Below, in pieces: positions 21,997-34,139 of a stretch of DNA of 64,000 nt (its first letter is position 1; every line of letters begins with the position of its first letter). The position numbers and the translations under genes are program-made. The stretch is from Monodelphis domestica (lineage: Eukaryota > Chordata > Mammalia > Didelphimorphia > Didelphidae): positions 196,198,959-196,262,958 of the forward strand of contig NC_077234.1 of NCBI RefSeq assembly GCF_027887165.1. Direction: 5' to 3'. The notes beneath the pieces are model-generated. The model made no database searches, was not told the origin of the DNA, and worked only from the letters and a program-made list of their open reading frames with translations.

Positions 21997-22215
21997 GCCA
22001 AAGGCAATATGGAGCCACTGTGGATTTTTGAGAAAGGGAGTGACATTGCTCAACCTGTATTTTAGGAATATTAATTTGGCAGTTGTATGGAAGATAGAAA
22101 GAGTAATTGTGAGGCTATTAGTATATTTCAGTGGCAGGTGATAAAGTAGGAGAGGGAAGCAGAGCAATGAATGTCTGAGTGAGGAGGATAGATGAGAGAA
22201 ACTAGATATCAAATC
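21865..22215 (+). mobile_element. Unnamed interspersed repeat, 3' part with (TA)n insert
   Basis: GTTTTAAATGCCAGGCTGA, GGAGCCACTGTGG, GGGAGTGACATTGCTCAACCTG, TTTAGGAATATTAATTTGGCAG and GGAAGATAGAAAG. The same order of phrases occurs in the copy ending near 26,150. A bipartite TA repeat (21,943-21,995) has expanded inside it. Confidence 0.5.
21943..21995. repeat. (TA)n microsatellite, two blocks
   Basis: Two TA runs split by the short TACTTA at 21,959-21,966. Confidence 0.9.
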
Positions 22216-22439
22216 ATCAAGAACTTGTAAGAGTTCACCAATGTGGGAATAAAGGAAAAAGGAAGAATTACTGATGACTCAGAAACTGTGTATAAACAGT
22301 AAATAAATGCAAAATATTTTGAATATTTAAGGGTACCTATGTTGGGCCCATCCCTAACAGAAATGTACTTAGTTCCTGGAGGTGGGTGAGGAGAGGAATT
22401 AGAAGTTTACATCCTAGTATAGTGGGTAAGACAGGGACA

Positions 22440-22620
22440 AACATTCAGTTCAATCCAACTTCATTTTAAGGCATTTTAAGGCACTGTGCTAGCCACTGGG
22501 AAATTAAAAAAAAAAAAGCATATGGAAGGACAAAGTTCTATATGGTCAGAAGAGATCAGGATCATTCAGAGTTAGAAGGAATCATTATCAGACCCTTCTA
22601 AGGAAAGCTAATGCTAATAG
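22440..22620 (+). mobile_element. Unnamed interspersed repeat, partial
   Basis: ATTCAGTTCAATCCAACTTC, GGCACTGTGCTAGCCACTGGG, then an A11 run at 22,506-22,517. Confidence 0.4.
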
Positions 22621-22709
22621 AAAATGGGTAAAAGAAAGATTATGCATGGCATGTATGAACCATATGAACAGAGAGGTTAGACTAGTAAAATAGAAAGAAT
22701 TCTAGAATG

Positions 22710-22835
22710 ATTAATAGAATGTTAGCTTCTTGAGGGATGAGTACTGTTTTACTTTTTGCATTTGTTTCCATATGCCTAGTACATAGTTAGCATTTAATAA
22801 TATTTCCCCCATTCATTCAATCAATCAGTTTCCAC
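22710..22835 (+). mobile_element. L2 LINE 3' end
   Basis: TTAGCTTCTTGAGGGATGAGTACTG, TTTGTTTCCATATGCCTAGTAC and ATAGTTAGCATTTAATAA, the closing part of L2. Confidence 0.6.
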
Positions 22836-23875
22836 TTACCACATTTCACCATTAGGGGAATTTCAGTTGATTCTTACTTTTCCATTTGAGCTTTATGCCA
22901 TATTTCACATTAATCTTATAGTTTTCTTAGGGGGCTAAGGAAATAAGTAATCTCAGGAAACCAAGTTCCTCTTCTCTCATAATGAAATAGATTTCATCCT
23001 TCCAATAAGGAATTGAATTGGCATGAATTGTGATCATTGGAACTAACTGTTTTTCTGGATTACCTGCTTAAGTTATTTTTTGCATTATAACATATTTAAG
23101 TTCAGGGGCAGCACCAGAATAAGCAACACTCTGGAATAAAGAAATTATTTTTGTGACACTTAAAAAACCTCTTTTTAATTGGGAGTTTAGCACACCATTT
23201 GTTTCCTATCACTTTGAGTACTCCGGTTGTATGTTTGGAGTGTCTGTTATAAAGGTAAATCTCTTGACTTCAGAAATTAATTTGTTTCAAAAATACAATT
23301 TTTATGAGGGAATTAAAGGTAAAATCACCCTGTTGTACCCATCACAAGCTACTATTCTAAATTTCTGGGCTAAAGGAAATGTATGCATAGATGATTTGTA
23401 TTTAATTAATATCCATAAAAATTATTGATCATCAGGATATATAAATATATAGATATAGATATATCCTGCATCCAAAAGATACCTCTTCATTTAACATTAT
23501 CTTATTCAAACACTGGCATCTTTAATGGAACTAATAGGGTTAGTACCTCTAGCTCAGACTTAACTCAACAGACTAGTGAATATAGAAAAGTAAATAAAAT
23601 TAACCATGCCTTAAACATTCATCCAACAACATTTATGATTAACCACAGATTTTTAATTTAAGAAATCAGAAACATCTACAAATAAACTATTTTATCTCTG
23701 ATTTAAAATCAATCTTTCCCTGACACAGACTTATCCTTTTTAGGAAGGAAGGATTTTAAGTACTTTCCTGTATCATTTCGTGAAGACAACTAGCATCCAT
23801 CAAATATCGGAGCCTCAAAAAGCTCTTAGACTGCTTATTACTGAATAAAAACTCATTTTCCTAATTCTCTGCTTT
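22836..23875. other. Unassigned AT-rich DNA
   Basis: Two short adjoining open frames (23,153-23,428 and 23,425-23,661) overlap by four bases but have no recognisable domain. I regard them as chance. Confidence 0.4.
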
Positions 23876-24381
<506 letters not shown>

Positions 24382-24639
24382 ACCTCCTCTAATCCTCTTT
24401 TTCCCACTATGGAAGGTGGTGACTGTTGTTTTTTAATGAGGTGATAGTAGTTATTTTGTTTCAGCAATCAATTCAACTTTATACTGTATGGAACTGTAAT
24501 TAGAGACAGTCACTGGTACTTAAAAAAACACACTGAGTATCTTTCAAAATAATTCAAATTACTTTAAAATTAATGGGCACTCCTACCTAAATAATTAATC
24601 ATTTTCTAAAGTTTCCTCATTGAATTATACAGTGTTGCA

Positions 24640-25060
24640 GCGAATACCACAAGAAACATTCCTGAACCTTCAAAGGAAAAATGAAGCAGTCGTGGTATTT
24701 TCATTATTATCCATAATTTATATAGTGCCATAGGTGTATACAGAATTGTACGATGGACTCAATGGGCTGTGCTCTATACAGCAGACAGCAAAAAGATTTT
24801 TGCCTTGAGGGGATTACAATATAAATGCACACAGGGGACACATGAGACAATACACACCGATAAAATACAATATGAGCAATATAGAGTGGTGAGTGGTTAT
24901 TGTAGCTGAAATGCTTCCCTGAACAGATGGGGTTTTAGGAGGTTTTTGAGGAAAGAGAGTGAGCAGGCTTGCTAAACATTAATAGAGGAACTGCTTCAAG
25001 CAATGCAGGGAGGATATAAAATTGGACACTTGGGAGGAATTATAAGTTGGAACCTCATTC
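24640..25060. other. Possible unidentified old repeat
   Basis: Phrases such as CTTGAGGGGATTACAATATAAATGC and CTTCCCTGAACAGATGGGGTTTTAGG have the look of an old interspersed repeat, but I cannot name it and see no second copy in the window. Confidence 0.3.
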
Positions 25061-25159
25061 CCCCTCCATTGCTAGGGTGTTTCACCTCAGATGTCAGTCT
25101 TTTGGCAACTAGAGAGAGATCTCATGCATAAGAAAGGCTGATCATCTCATAGCATAAGC

Positions 25160-25325
25160 AATTTCATAGGAATATTCAGTTTGGATAAGACCTTGGAAAT
25201 CATCTAAGGCAGCCCCTCATTATAGAGATGAAGAAACTGAAGAATAGAAGTTACATGATTTGCTTATGATCACACATTTAGGAAGTGGAATAACCAATAT
25301 CTGAATACAGGCCCTTTGCCTCCAA
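25160..25325 (-). mobile_element. MIR SINE fragment
   Basis: Antisense MIR: CATTATAGAGATGAAGAAACTG, CTTATGATCACACATTTAGG and GAATACAGGCCCTTTGCCTCC. Confidence 0.5.
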
Positions 25326-25559
25326 AACCAGGGCAAAAGTTAACTAGGATCTGGTAGTAGGTAGAATTAATTGTTCAAAGGATGAGTTGATCATGAAGGG
25401 AAGGGCATTGGCAGTAGGGAGGTGGATATCTGAACACAAATCCAAGGACAGAAATGGGTCAGTGTGCTACCAAGCTTTATAATGAAGAAAAAGTGAGAAA
25501 GTTTCAATATATGCCAAAGAAATTCTCTGGTGAGTATTCTAATACATAAATGAGACAGA

Positions 25560-26150
25560 CAATAGTCCTTGCCCTCAAACAGTTTACATGTTTATATCAA
25601 TCTGGGGTAAACCAGTATGTTTATACCTAAAAATTAAAGATATAAAAATGAAGTAATTTCACTAGATGATAGTTGGGTGTGGGCACAACTGGGGAGAAGT
25701 CTCTTTAAATAAGTGTCATTTAAATTGAGTCTGAAGGGAACAGGGGTTCCCAAAAAGCAGAAGTGAGGAGGGATTCAAGCCATGGGAGAGCCTATGCAAA
25801 GGCATGAAGATTGCAAATGGAATTTCATGTGCAGGGAACAACAATAGATAACTACCTGTGGGGTTTTCTTGGTGAGGATCCTGGGATTCACTAGATCCTT
25901 TTATCAGTCAATCAAGGTTAAGTGACTTGCCCAAAATCACACCTCTAGGAAGTGTCTGAGGCTAAATTTGAACTCAGATCTTCCTAATTCTAGGCCTAAT
26001 ATTCTTAACAACAGTCCCACAGCTATCTTAAAATTGACTGAAGTTTACTTGATAGGATCTTTAAATGCCAACCAGAGGAATATATGATTTTCTTAAAGGG
26101 AACTAGGCGTCACTGAAGCTTCTTAATCAGGAGAGTGTCTTGGTCAGACC
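25560..26150 (+). mobile_element. Unnamed interspersed repeat, interrupted by a MIR
   Basis: AATAGTCCTTGCCCTCAAACAG, AAATTGAGTCTGAAGGGAAC, AAAGGCATGAAGATTG, then a MIR-class insert (25,890-26,030), then TTTAAATGCCAACCAGAGG, GGCGTCACTGAAGCTTC and GTCTTGGTCAGACCTGCAG. The two parts join in the same order as in the copy at 21,865. Confidence 0.5.
25890..26030 (-). mobile_element. MIR SINE fragment inside the unnamed repeat
   Basis: Antisense MIR: GTTAAGTGACTTGCCCAAAATCACACC and TTGAACTCAGATCTTCC. Confidence 0.55.
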
Positions 26151-26159
26151 TGCAGACTA

Positions 26160-26470
26160 TCAGCTTGTATTTGAAAGAATTTTGGTGCAATGAATTGAAA
26201 GATCTCTGAGTTCAAATTCTGACTGTTATTTACTATCTGTTTATCTTGGTGATGTTTTGTTTGTTTTTCTACTCCTCTGGGATTCAGTTCCATTATTTGC
26301 AAAATGAGGCAGTTCAAAAATACCAGTTCAAAACTCCCTTCTGATGGTTTGTCATATTTCTGTGACCTTTGGCAAGTGACTTAATTCCTATAGTTTCAAT
26401 TTTTCCAACTGTAAAATTAGAGAATTGGACTGGATGGACTTCGAGATCCCTTCTAGATCCTTTTCCACAT
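26160..26470 (+). mobile_element. MIR-class SINE, composite of two fragments
   Basis: Two SINE-like bodies follow each other: GTGCAATGAATTGAAAGATCTCTGAGTTCAAATTCTGAC, then GACCTTTGGCAAGTGACTTAATTCC, a CTGTAAAATTAGAGAATTGG segment and GACTTCGAGATCCCTTC. The repeated order suggests one insertion next to another. Confidence 0.5.
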
Positions 26471-26505
26471 GAAATATGTGATAAAATTTCTAGTAATCCC
26501 CAATT

Positions 26506-26712
26506 AAGGGGGCAGCTAGGTAGCTCAGTGGATTGAAAGATAGTCCTAGCGATGGAAGGTCCTAGGTTTAAAAGTGGTCTCAGACACTTTCTGGCTGTAT
26601 GGCTCTGGCCAAGTCACTTAACCCCCATCGTTTAGCCCTTAGTACTCTTCTGTCTTGAAAGCAAAATATAGTATTGATTCTAAGATGTAAGGTAAAAGTT
26701 TTTCTTTTAAAA
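26506..26712 (+). mobile_element. WSINE1-type SINE
   Basis: GGGGGCAGCTAGGTAGCTCAG head, GGTCCTAGGTTTAAAAG B-box, CCAAGTCACTTAACCCCC, and a tail AGATGTAAGGTAAAAG. CCCAATT at 26,499-26,505 and 26,713-26,719 is a likely short target-site duplication. Confidence 0.8.
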
Positions 26713-26714
26713 CC

Positions 26715-26855
26715 CAATTTAAAAGATGAAAAAACTAAGGTTCAATGAAGTTGTAAGGATTTCCATTGATCATGCAGCTAATAAGTGTCAAAAGTGAGAT
26801 TCAAATTCAAATCGCCTGCCCACAAATCCTATGCTTTTTCTTCCACGACTCTAGA
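26715..26855 (-). mobile_element. MIR SINE fragment
   Basis: Antisense MIR: AAGATGAAAAAACTAAGG, CATTGATCATGCAGCTAATAAGTG, ATTCAAATTCAAATCGCC. Confidence 0.5.
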
Positions 26856-27489
26856 AAATAAGGACAAAAGTCTATCCTGTGAAACTGGATAGCTCAAATA
26901 AAAATAATTACCATTTAATGTTTGGTGACTGAATACAGTTGTATTATCTTTTTGATCGAGAAATTAGTTATAATAGATAGCTTTGGCTGGGATAGTTTTA
27001 TACCTAGGAAAAATAAAGGGCTGTGAATAGTCTTTCTCCCTGCTACTAAAAAAAGAAAAATAACTTATCTCTCCATCAATATCTGTACTTCCATAATTAA
27101 AAATAATTAATTTGAAGCAAATACTATTCTAGTCCTACTAGACTAGATTTTCCAGATTTTTTTTTTGGTAATTTAAGAAAAAAGACCCTGGACCATTGTG
27201 ACCCCAAAATGGAGAGAAAGGTCTCATAAAGACAAAGCAAGGTAATCTCAGAACAAACCACTCATTTCCCAGTTTTACTTACAACTGGCACTAGCCAAAA
27301 GAATTGGATAACTTTGGAAACCAAAGCCCTGATGGATAGAAATTGAGAAAAATTAATATAGACCAATATTTGACTTGATGTTCTGAGTCAAAGACCAAAG
27401 ACAGAAACAGATGAGTTCTATTAGAGCCTAAGATTGGGAGCTCCATTTACCAACTACTATAGTAATAAGATAGTCCTCTTAATAAATTT
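26856..27489. other. Unassigned intergenic DNA
   Basis: Nothing recognised before the LINE-1 insertion site. Confidence 0.4.
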
Positions 27490-27506
27490 TGAACCACTTC
27501 TTTCTT
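27490..27506. repeat. Target-site duplication of the minus-strand LINE-1, left copy
   Basis: TGAACCACTTCTTTCTT, identical over 17 nt to 30,127-30,143. Confidence 0.95.
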
Positions 27507-30126
27507 TTTTTTTTTAATTTTATAGTATTTTATTTGATCATTTCCATGCATTTTTCATTAAAGACAAAGATCATTTTCTTTTCCTCCCTCCCACCCCTCG
27601 TGGCCGACGTGTGATTCCACTGGTATCATATGTGTTCTTGACTTGAACCCATTGCCATGTTGTTAGTATTTGCATCAGAGTGTTCGCTCCGAGTCTTTCC
27701 TCTGTCATGTCCCCTCAGCCATTGTAGTCAGGCAGTTGCTTTTCCTTGGTGTTTCTATTCCCTCAGTTTGTCCTCTGCTTTTGGATAGTGTTTTTTTCTC
27801 CTTGATCCCTGCAGATTGTGCAGGGACATTACACCACCACTAATGGAGAAGTCCATTACGTTCGATGATACCACAGTGTGTTTGTCTCTGTGTACAATGT
27901 TCTCCTGGTTCTGCTCCTCTCGCTCTGCATCACTTCCTGGAGGTTGTTCCAGTTCACATGGAAATCCTCCACTTTATTATTCCTTTGAGCACAATAGTAT
28001 TCCATCACCAACATATACCACAATTTGTTCAGCCATTCCCCAATTGATGGGCATCCCCTCATTTTCCAATTTTTGGCCACCACAAAGAGCACAGCTATGA
28101 ATATTTTTGTACAAGTCTTTTTGTCCATTATCTCTTTGGGGTACAAACCCAGCAGTGCTATGACTGGATCAAAGGGCAGACAGTCTTTTAGTGCCCTTTG
28201 GGCATAGTTCCAAATTGCCCTCCAGAATGGCTGGATCAGTTCACAACTCCACCAGCAATGAATTAATGTCCCTACTTTGCCACATCCCCTCCAGCATTCA
28301 TTACTTTCCATAACTGTCATGTTAGCCAATCTGCTAGGTGTGAGGTGATACCTCAGAGTTGTTTTGATTTGCATCTCTCTGATTATAAGAGATGTGGAGC
28401 ACTTCTTCATGTGCTTATTAATAGTTTTGATTTCTTTATCTGAAAACTGTCTATCCATGTCCCTTGCCCATTTATCAATTGGGGAATGGCTTGATTTTTT
28501 GTACAATTGATTTAGCTCTTTATAAATTTGAGTAATTAAACCTTTGTCAGAGGTTTTTATGAAGATTTTTTCCCAACTTGTTGTTTTCCTTCTGATTTTA
28601 GTTACATTGATTTTGTTTGTACAAAAGCCTTTTAATTTGATGTAGTCGAAATTATTTATTTTACATTTTGTGATTCTCTCTATGTCTTGCTTGGTTTTAA
28701 AGTCTTTCCCTTCCCAAAGGTCTGACATGTATACTATTCTGTGTTTACCCAATTTACTTATGGTTTCCTTCTTTATGTTTAAGTCTTTCACCCATTTTGA
28801 ATTTATCTTGGTGTAGGGTGTGAGGTGTTGATCAATTCCTAATCTCTCCCACACTGTCTTCCAATTTTCCCAGCAGTTCTTATCAAATAGTGAATTTTTG
28901 TCCCAAGACCTGGGATCTTTGGGTTTATCGTATACTATCTGGCTGAGGTCGCTTTCCCCCAGTCTATTCCACTGATCCTCCTTTCTGTCTCTTAGCCAGT
29001 ACCAAATTGTTTTGATGACTGCTGCTTTGTAATATAGTTTGAGGTCTGGGACTGCAAGGCCCCCATCATATGTGTTTTTTTTTCATTATTTCCCTGGATA
29101 TCCTTGATCTTTTGTTATTCCAAATGAACTTTGTTATGCTTTTTTCCAAATCAGTAAAGAAATTTTTTGGGAGTTCCATGGGTGTGGCACTAAATAGATA
29201 AATAAGTTTGGGCAGGATAGTCATTTTTATTATGTTGGCTCGTCCTACCCATGAGCAGTTAATGTTTTTCCAATTGCTCAAGTCTAGTTTTAGTTGTGTG
29301 GCGAGTGTTTTGTAGTTGTGTTCATATAGTTCCTGTGTTTGTCTTGGGAGGTAGATTCCTAGGTATTTTATTTTGTCTAAGGTGATTTTGAATGGGATTT
29401 CTCTTTCTAGTTCCTGCTGCTGAGCTGTGTTGGAGATATATAGCAAAGCTGATGACTTATGTGGGTTTATTTTGTATCCTGCAACTTTGCTAAAGTTGTT
29501 GATTATTTCAATTAGCTTTTTGGTTGAATCTCTAGGATTCTTTAAGTAGACCATCATGTCATCTGCAAAAAGTGATAACTTGGTCTCCTCCTTGCCTATT
29601 TTGATGCCTTCAATTCCTTTATCTTCTCTAATTGCTACTGCTAGTGTTTCTAGTACAATGTCAAATAGTAGAGGTGATAATGGGCATCCTTGTTTCACTC
29701 CTGATCTTATTGGGAATGCATCTAGTTTATCCCCATTGCAAATGATATTAGCTGATGGTTTTAGATATATACTGTTTATTATTTTTAGGAATGACCCTTC
29801 TATTCCTATGCTTTCTAGTGTTTTTAATAGGAATGGGTGTTGTATTTTATCAAAGGCTTTTTCTGCATCTATTGAGATAATCATGTGGTTCTTGTTGGTT
29901 TGCTTGTTAATGTGGTCAATTATGTGGATGGTTTTCCTAATATTGAACCAGCCCTGCATCCCTGGTATAAATCCTACTTGATCATGGTGGATGACCCTTC
30001 TGATCACTTGCTGAAGTCTTTTTGCTAGTATCCTATTTAAGATTTTTGCATCTATATTCATTAGGGAGATTGGTCTATAGTTTTCTTTCTCTGTTTTTGA
30101 CCTGCCTGGTTTTGGAATCAGTACCA
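27507..30126 (-). mobile_element. 5'-truncated LINE-1 with perfect target-site duplication
   Basis: This 2.62-kb insertion is fully delimited. It starts with a T run at 27,507-27,516, which is the poly-A tail in antisense, includes the 3' UTR, and contains the 3' two thirds of ORF2 before truncation at 30,126. It is flanked by identical 17-nt copies of the target. These are the signs of target-primed reverse transcription with early stopping. It shares its subfamily with the copy at 57,249-59,528 but is much better preserved. Confidence 0.95.
27856..30126 (-). pseudogene. LINE-1 ORF2 fragment (RT and C-terminal domain), one frameshift
   Basis: L1 ORF2 encodes an endonuclease and reverse transcriptase; only the RT from its N-terminal part on and the C-terminal region are present here. 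Reading the minus strand, an open frame of about 350 codons runs to 29,066 and includes [41 protein letters not shown] and the active site LFADD. A second open frame continues with the expected C-terminal sequence (DGGLAVPDL, YYKAAVIKTIWYWLRD and so on) to the stop at 27,856. The only break I find is a one-base length change in an A9 run (T9 at 29,075-29,083). A C-terminal zinc-knuckle-like C-x3-C...H-x4-C set (CWRGC...HCWWSC) is visible. Confidence 0.9.
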
Positions 30127-30143
30127 TGAACCACTTCTTTCTT
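30127..30143. repeat. Target-site duplication of the minus-strand LINE-1, right copy
   Basis: TGAACCACTTCTTTCTT, identical to 27,490-27,506. Confidence 0.95.
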
Positions 30144-30878
30144 AGAAGTAAAGTGAATTAGTTTTCTTATAATTCAAAATTCTATGTTTTTAAGTTCATG
30201 CTATTCTCAAAACTCCAGCTGAAGTGATGATATTTTGTGAAATTGAGCAGTATCCAAAATAACTGACCTCCCATAGATAAAAGACTTCTCACAGAATATT
30301 AGGCTTTCTTAATAACTCAGACATCATCTGATAAAGGACTTCTTAACCTGCAATGTGTGAACTTCAAAAATATTTTAACTGTATTTTAATGTAATTGGTT
30401 TTCTTTATATTTTCTACAGACTTAATTTTATTCATTGAAAAACATCCTCAGGTGTTTGTAGATTTCACCAGACTGCCAAAGGAGTTCATGATATATAGAA
30501 GAAGGTTTAGAATCTCTGATCTAGTTAATCCTTGTTGCAGAGAAAGAAGGCCAAGGCTCAAAGAGGTAAATATGAATTGTCTATGGTCATCCTGGCAGCT
30601 TGAAAAAGAGCCTGGACAAAATTCCGGGTTTCAGACTCCCTCTTTGGAATCCTTTGCACCATACTCCATTTACAAAGATCAGCCCTTTGGGGGATTTTGC
30701 TTGTACTCAGTTATACTTCACATATTATTTCACATCAAAGATGTCACCTGATTTTCATTTAGAAATGGTAAAGTATTTGCACATATTAACTTGTTCTTTC
30801 CTCCAGGGCACAAGCATGGTTTTGATTTGCTTAGTCTGATCATTATTAAAAAAAAAAAAGCTAGGTTGTCACACATCT
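30144..30878. other. Unassigned intergenic DNA
   Basis: A 118-codon open frame (30,395-30,751) has no recognisable domain. An A12 run is at 30,848-30,859. Confidence 0.4.
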
Positions 30879-30879
30879 A

Positions 30880-31490
30880 GGTAATCAATCAATCAAACAA
30901 ATATTTATTGAATGTCTATACTTTGTTCAGAGCATTCAGCTTGGTACTTTGGGGAATTTTAAACAAAACTATAAAATATGGTCCCTGTCCATGAAGAGTT
31001 GGTAATCTTGTTGTGGAAATGAAACAAAAATAAAAATGGCAAACAATAAAAGATATTATAAAATAAGTATCAAGTGAGTGGTACAAATTATATAGACTAG
31101 GATTTCAGGGGAAGAAAAGATAATTTTTCAACGGGAATGGTTAGGGAAGATTTCATGAAAAGGGGCAACATCTGAACTGGCCTTTGAAAAAGAGTTTTTA
31201 TTTAGATTAGCAAATAGGAAAGAGAAAGTCATAGCATGAGGGAAGATTAGCAAAAAGAAGGGTACTAAAGCAAGAAAGCACAAAGTACATTTAGGAATCT
31301 GGGACCATAATTGTATGTCAAGCAGAAGCTTTATGTAGGTATTTATAAGTGAGACTGGGAAACTAGATTGGGGCCAGGTTATTTGGAACTTGCCTAAAAC
31401 AGTTTGGACTTCATTCTCTACACCATAATAGGGTACTGAAGAAAGGAGCCCTGGCATCATGAAAGTGGCATTTGTTTGAAAACAAGAAAT
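30880..31490 (+). mobile_element. Unnamed interspersed repeat, longest copy
   Basis: It opens AATCAATCAATCAAACAAATATTTATTGAATG, then CCTGTCCATGAAGAGTTGG, AAAAGGGGCAACATCTGAACTGG, AAGAAGGGTACTAAAGCAAG, GATTGGGGCCAGGTTATTTGG and a GAAAGGAGCCCTGGCATCATG end. This is the most complete copy of the family also seen at 13.2, 21.2-22.2, 25.6-26.1 kb. All copies are in the plus orientation. Confidence 0.5.
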
Positions 31491-31689
31491 GAAAACAACA
31501 ATAATATGAGAACAAGTGAAATGGATGGATGAGTGAGTATTAAGCTCTCTGCAAATATGAAATGAAGTACTCTAAATATATGAGCAAGAATTGTAACATC
31601 AACAGAATATATTAATAGAGCACGACTATTGTCTTTTACTGTGCAATTTGTACAGAGGGCTAGTCTTTTTAATATTCACTACATATGAA

Positions 31690-31862
31690 TAAAAGCATCA
31701 AAATTGAGCTGGACAGGACTTTAGAGGTCATCTAGTCCAAACTCTCCCCACCCTAACCCCTTTCTAGATGATCAAAGTGAGGCCCAGAGAGTGGACCAGT
31801 ATCACACAGATACAACTGATACCTGAGTTTGGTTCCTCTTGCTCTAAATTCAACAATGTACA
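31690..31862 (-). mobile_element. MIR SINE fragment
   Basis: Antisense MIR: GACTTTAGAGGTCATCTAGTCC, GATCAAAGTGAGGCCCAGAGAG, ATCACACAGATACAACTG. Confidence 0.6.
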
Positions 31863-31984
31863 GGGATAAGTATTATACTGAATATTAGCAATGACACTTT
31901 GAAGTAAGACAAGAAGAGAGAGGAAGATTATATTCATTCTGCTTATAACTGGCCAGACTGATTTGTTTGATTAACTTTGTGGAC

Positions 31985-32160
31985 CACAGGATTTAAGCTT
32001 CCAAGAAACCTTAGAAATCATCTCTTCTAACATCCTATTTTGAAAGATGAAGAAAAGGAAGGGAATTGGCTACTCCAAGGTTATAGAAATAGTGTGTCGC
32101 AGAGCTGGGATTTCATCCTGGATCATCTTGATTGCAAATAGCTGCTTTTTTTCCCCTCCA
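31985..32160 (-). mobile_element. MIR SINE fragment
   Basis: Antisense MIR: CCTTAGAAATCATCTCTTCTAAC, TTTTGAAAGATGAAGAAAAGG, CAAGGTTATAGAAATAG, GAGCTGGGATTTCATCC. Confidence 0.55.
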
Positions 32161-32930
32161 CTGTATCACCAAAATGTTTCATATGTTTGGACTATATCTT
32201 GTATCTCTTTTAATTATTGAAAAACTCACTTTTTTTCAAAATAAAGTTTAATATCTACTAGGCTGCAAGTTCAACCAAGTACTTAAAAGGTACACAGCTG
32301 CATGTAATAAATATTTGAAAATAAATAACCTACAAGGTGTGTGGCAACATTTTTTTCTAATGCTTTTTAATTTAGCAATAAAATAGTTCCTGCTCCTAAG
32401 GGTAGTACAATGAGGTAATTCTTAGTTATGCATTCAGAACTAAAGGCAAAGTACAGAATGTTGTTAAGGTTAATTATCTCAATGTATGGCCCCCAATGAA
32501 GGGGATTATAGTTATTAAAACAGTACACCTCAGGGTTTGGGGCTATAGTAAAAGATTTTATATTCATTACCAAGGGTTGCTAAAATCCATTATAATCTTT
32601 AACAATGACAATAATAACAATAATAATAGCTATTATTATTCTAAGTGGTACTTGTATAGTACCACTTTGCTACTTCATCAGGATTTGTAAGACTTAATCT
32701 ACATACTCCTTTTATCAGGTATGCCACAGCCCATATATGGAAATGTGCTTATTTTCAGATAGAGGGAACTTTCTATGAATGTTCCCTTTGGACTTAACCA
32801 AATTTAAAGGCAAATTCATGGCCATTCAAAGACAATTGGAGGAACAATATGTTCTGGGAGTGCATTTTCAAGGCAAATACCAAATACTGCCCATGATTTG
32901 TGATAATCCAGTTAAATTGTATCCATCAGG
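32161..32930. other. Unassigned AT-rich DNA
   Basis: Contains a short (AAT/AAC)n-like stretch near 32,600-32,640. No gene recognised. Confidence 0.4.
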
Positions 32931-32932
32931 CA

Positions 32933-33133
32933 AGGGCAGCTAGTGGCTCAGCAGATAGAGAGCCAGGTCTGGAAATGGGAGGTCCTGGGTTCAAAGATGA
33001 CTTCAGACACTTTCTAGCTATGTGACTCTAGGCAAGATCCTTAACCCCAAATGTGTGGCCTTTACCACTGTTCTGCCTTGGAACCAATATACAGGATTGC
33101 TTCTAAGACAGAAGGTAAGGGTTAGGAAAAAAA
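32933..33133 (+). mobile_element. WSINE1-type SINE
   Basis: AGGGCAGCTAGTGGCTCAG head, GGTCCTGGGTTCAAAG B-box, TCTAGGCAAGATCC, TTGGAACCAATATACAG, CAGAAGGTAAGGGTTAGG and an A7 tail. Confidence 0.8.
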
Positions 33134-33219
33134 GTTGTATTGGTGAGGGTTATTTAAAAATAATGTTGGTCAGGGATTGATCAAAAGCTTTGATTCCATG
33201 AGTTTCCCCAAGGAAACAA

Positions 33220-33410
33220 TGTAAAGACTATGAGATTTGGAGTCTGATTTGATTTCAGTATTTTATAATGTATGGGAATAGGAAAGTCATTTGACCTGTC
33301 TGGGAATTATTTTGAGAGGCAGTCTATTTTTCTGGTGTTCAAATCCTGCCTCTGACATGTACTAGCTGTTTGACTCTGAGATACTTCCAATTCTCCCCAA
33401 GAGCTCTCTA
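33220..33410 (+). mobile_element. MIR SINE fragments
   Basis: TATGAGATTTGGAGTCTG, GGAAAGTCATTTGACCTGTCTGGG, then a second head GTTCAAATCCTGCCTCTGACATGTACTAGCTG. Two partial SINE bodies in the same orientation. Confidence 0.5.
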
Positions 33411-33479
33411 AACCAATGAAATCATGGGTCCTTTACTCTCAGGAAAGCTCTCTTCGCCACACTGTGACTATGTCCAATA

Positions 33480-34132
33480 GACTTTTCAAATACCATATTC
33501 ATAACAGAATTTACCATCATTCTCCCTCAACCCAACCTTCTTCTAAAACTACCTGTTACCATTGAGGGCAACATTATCCTTCCAGTCTCCTATGTTTATA
33601 ACCATCATGTTATCCTAAACTGCTCACTTTCACTCGCAGCACATCAGTTGCCAGATCTCCTTGTGGATCCTTTGCACTGACTGTCTTCTGTGCCTGTTAC
33701 CTCCTCCTCTTGACCTCTTAGAAACCCCTTGCTTCCTTCAAGACTCGCTCACAGGCCACATTCTAAAGATCATCTGGTTCCTCTCAGTGGTTAGCAGCAG
33801 CCCTCTAGGGTTACTTTGTATATATAAAATATATCTACCTCTATTTGTAGATAAACTAGACAGAACTTTTTATCTAGGAGATATAGAGAAGATACAAAGA
33901 TATAAGTAGAAATACCTACACCTAAATCTATGTCATACAGGATAACTTTACATATATATGTATATATCATAAATACAAAGTATAGATAGAAATCGCATGT
34001 ATACTTATGTGGGTAAAAGTAATCTCTCCACCAGAATTTAAACTCCTAAAGAGAAGAAACGAATTGTGTGGTTTCTTTGTTTTTCAGTGCTCACCACAAT
34101 GCCTGGCTCAAATATACTTAGTGATTGGTTGA
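33480..34132 (+). mobile_element. L2 LINE with internal deletion
   Basis: ACCATTGAGGGCAACATTATCCTTCCAGTCTCC and TGTTATCCTAAACTG are internal L2; TTTAAACTCCTAAAGAGAAGAAACG, CACCACAATGCCTGGCTC and a GATTGGTTGACATG end are the 3' terminus. The part between has unrelated TATA-rich sequence at 33,810-33,990. Confidence 0.6.
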
Positions 34133-34139
34133 CATGTTG

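Noticed and set aside
23153..23661. Two adjoining open frames overlapping by four bases, like a coupled pair
   Set aside because: Translation coupling of this sort is a bacterial trait; in this mammalian AT-rich DNA the arrangement is chance.
27816..28207. Plus-strand open frames opposite the LINE-1
   Set aside because: Antisense shadows of ORF2.
29556..29981. 141-codon plus-strand open frame
   Set aside because: Antisense shadow of the LINE-1 RT domain.
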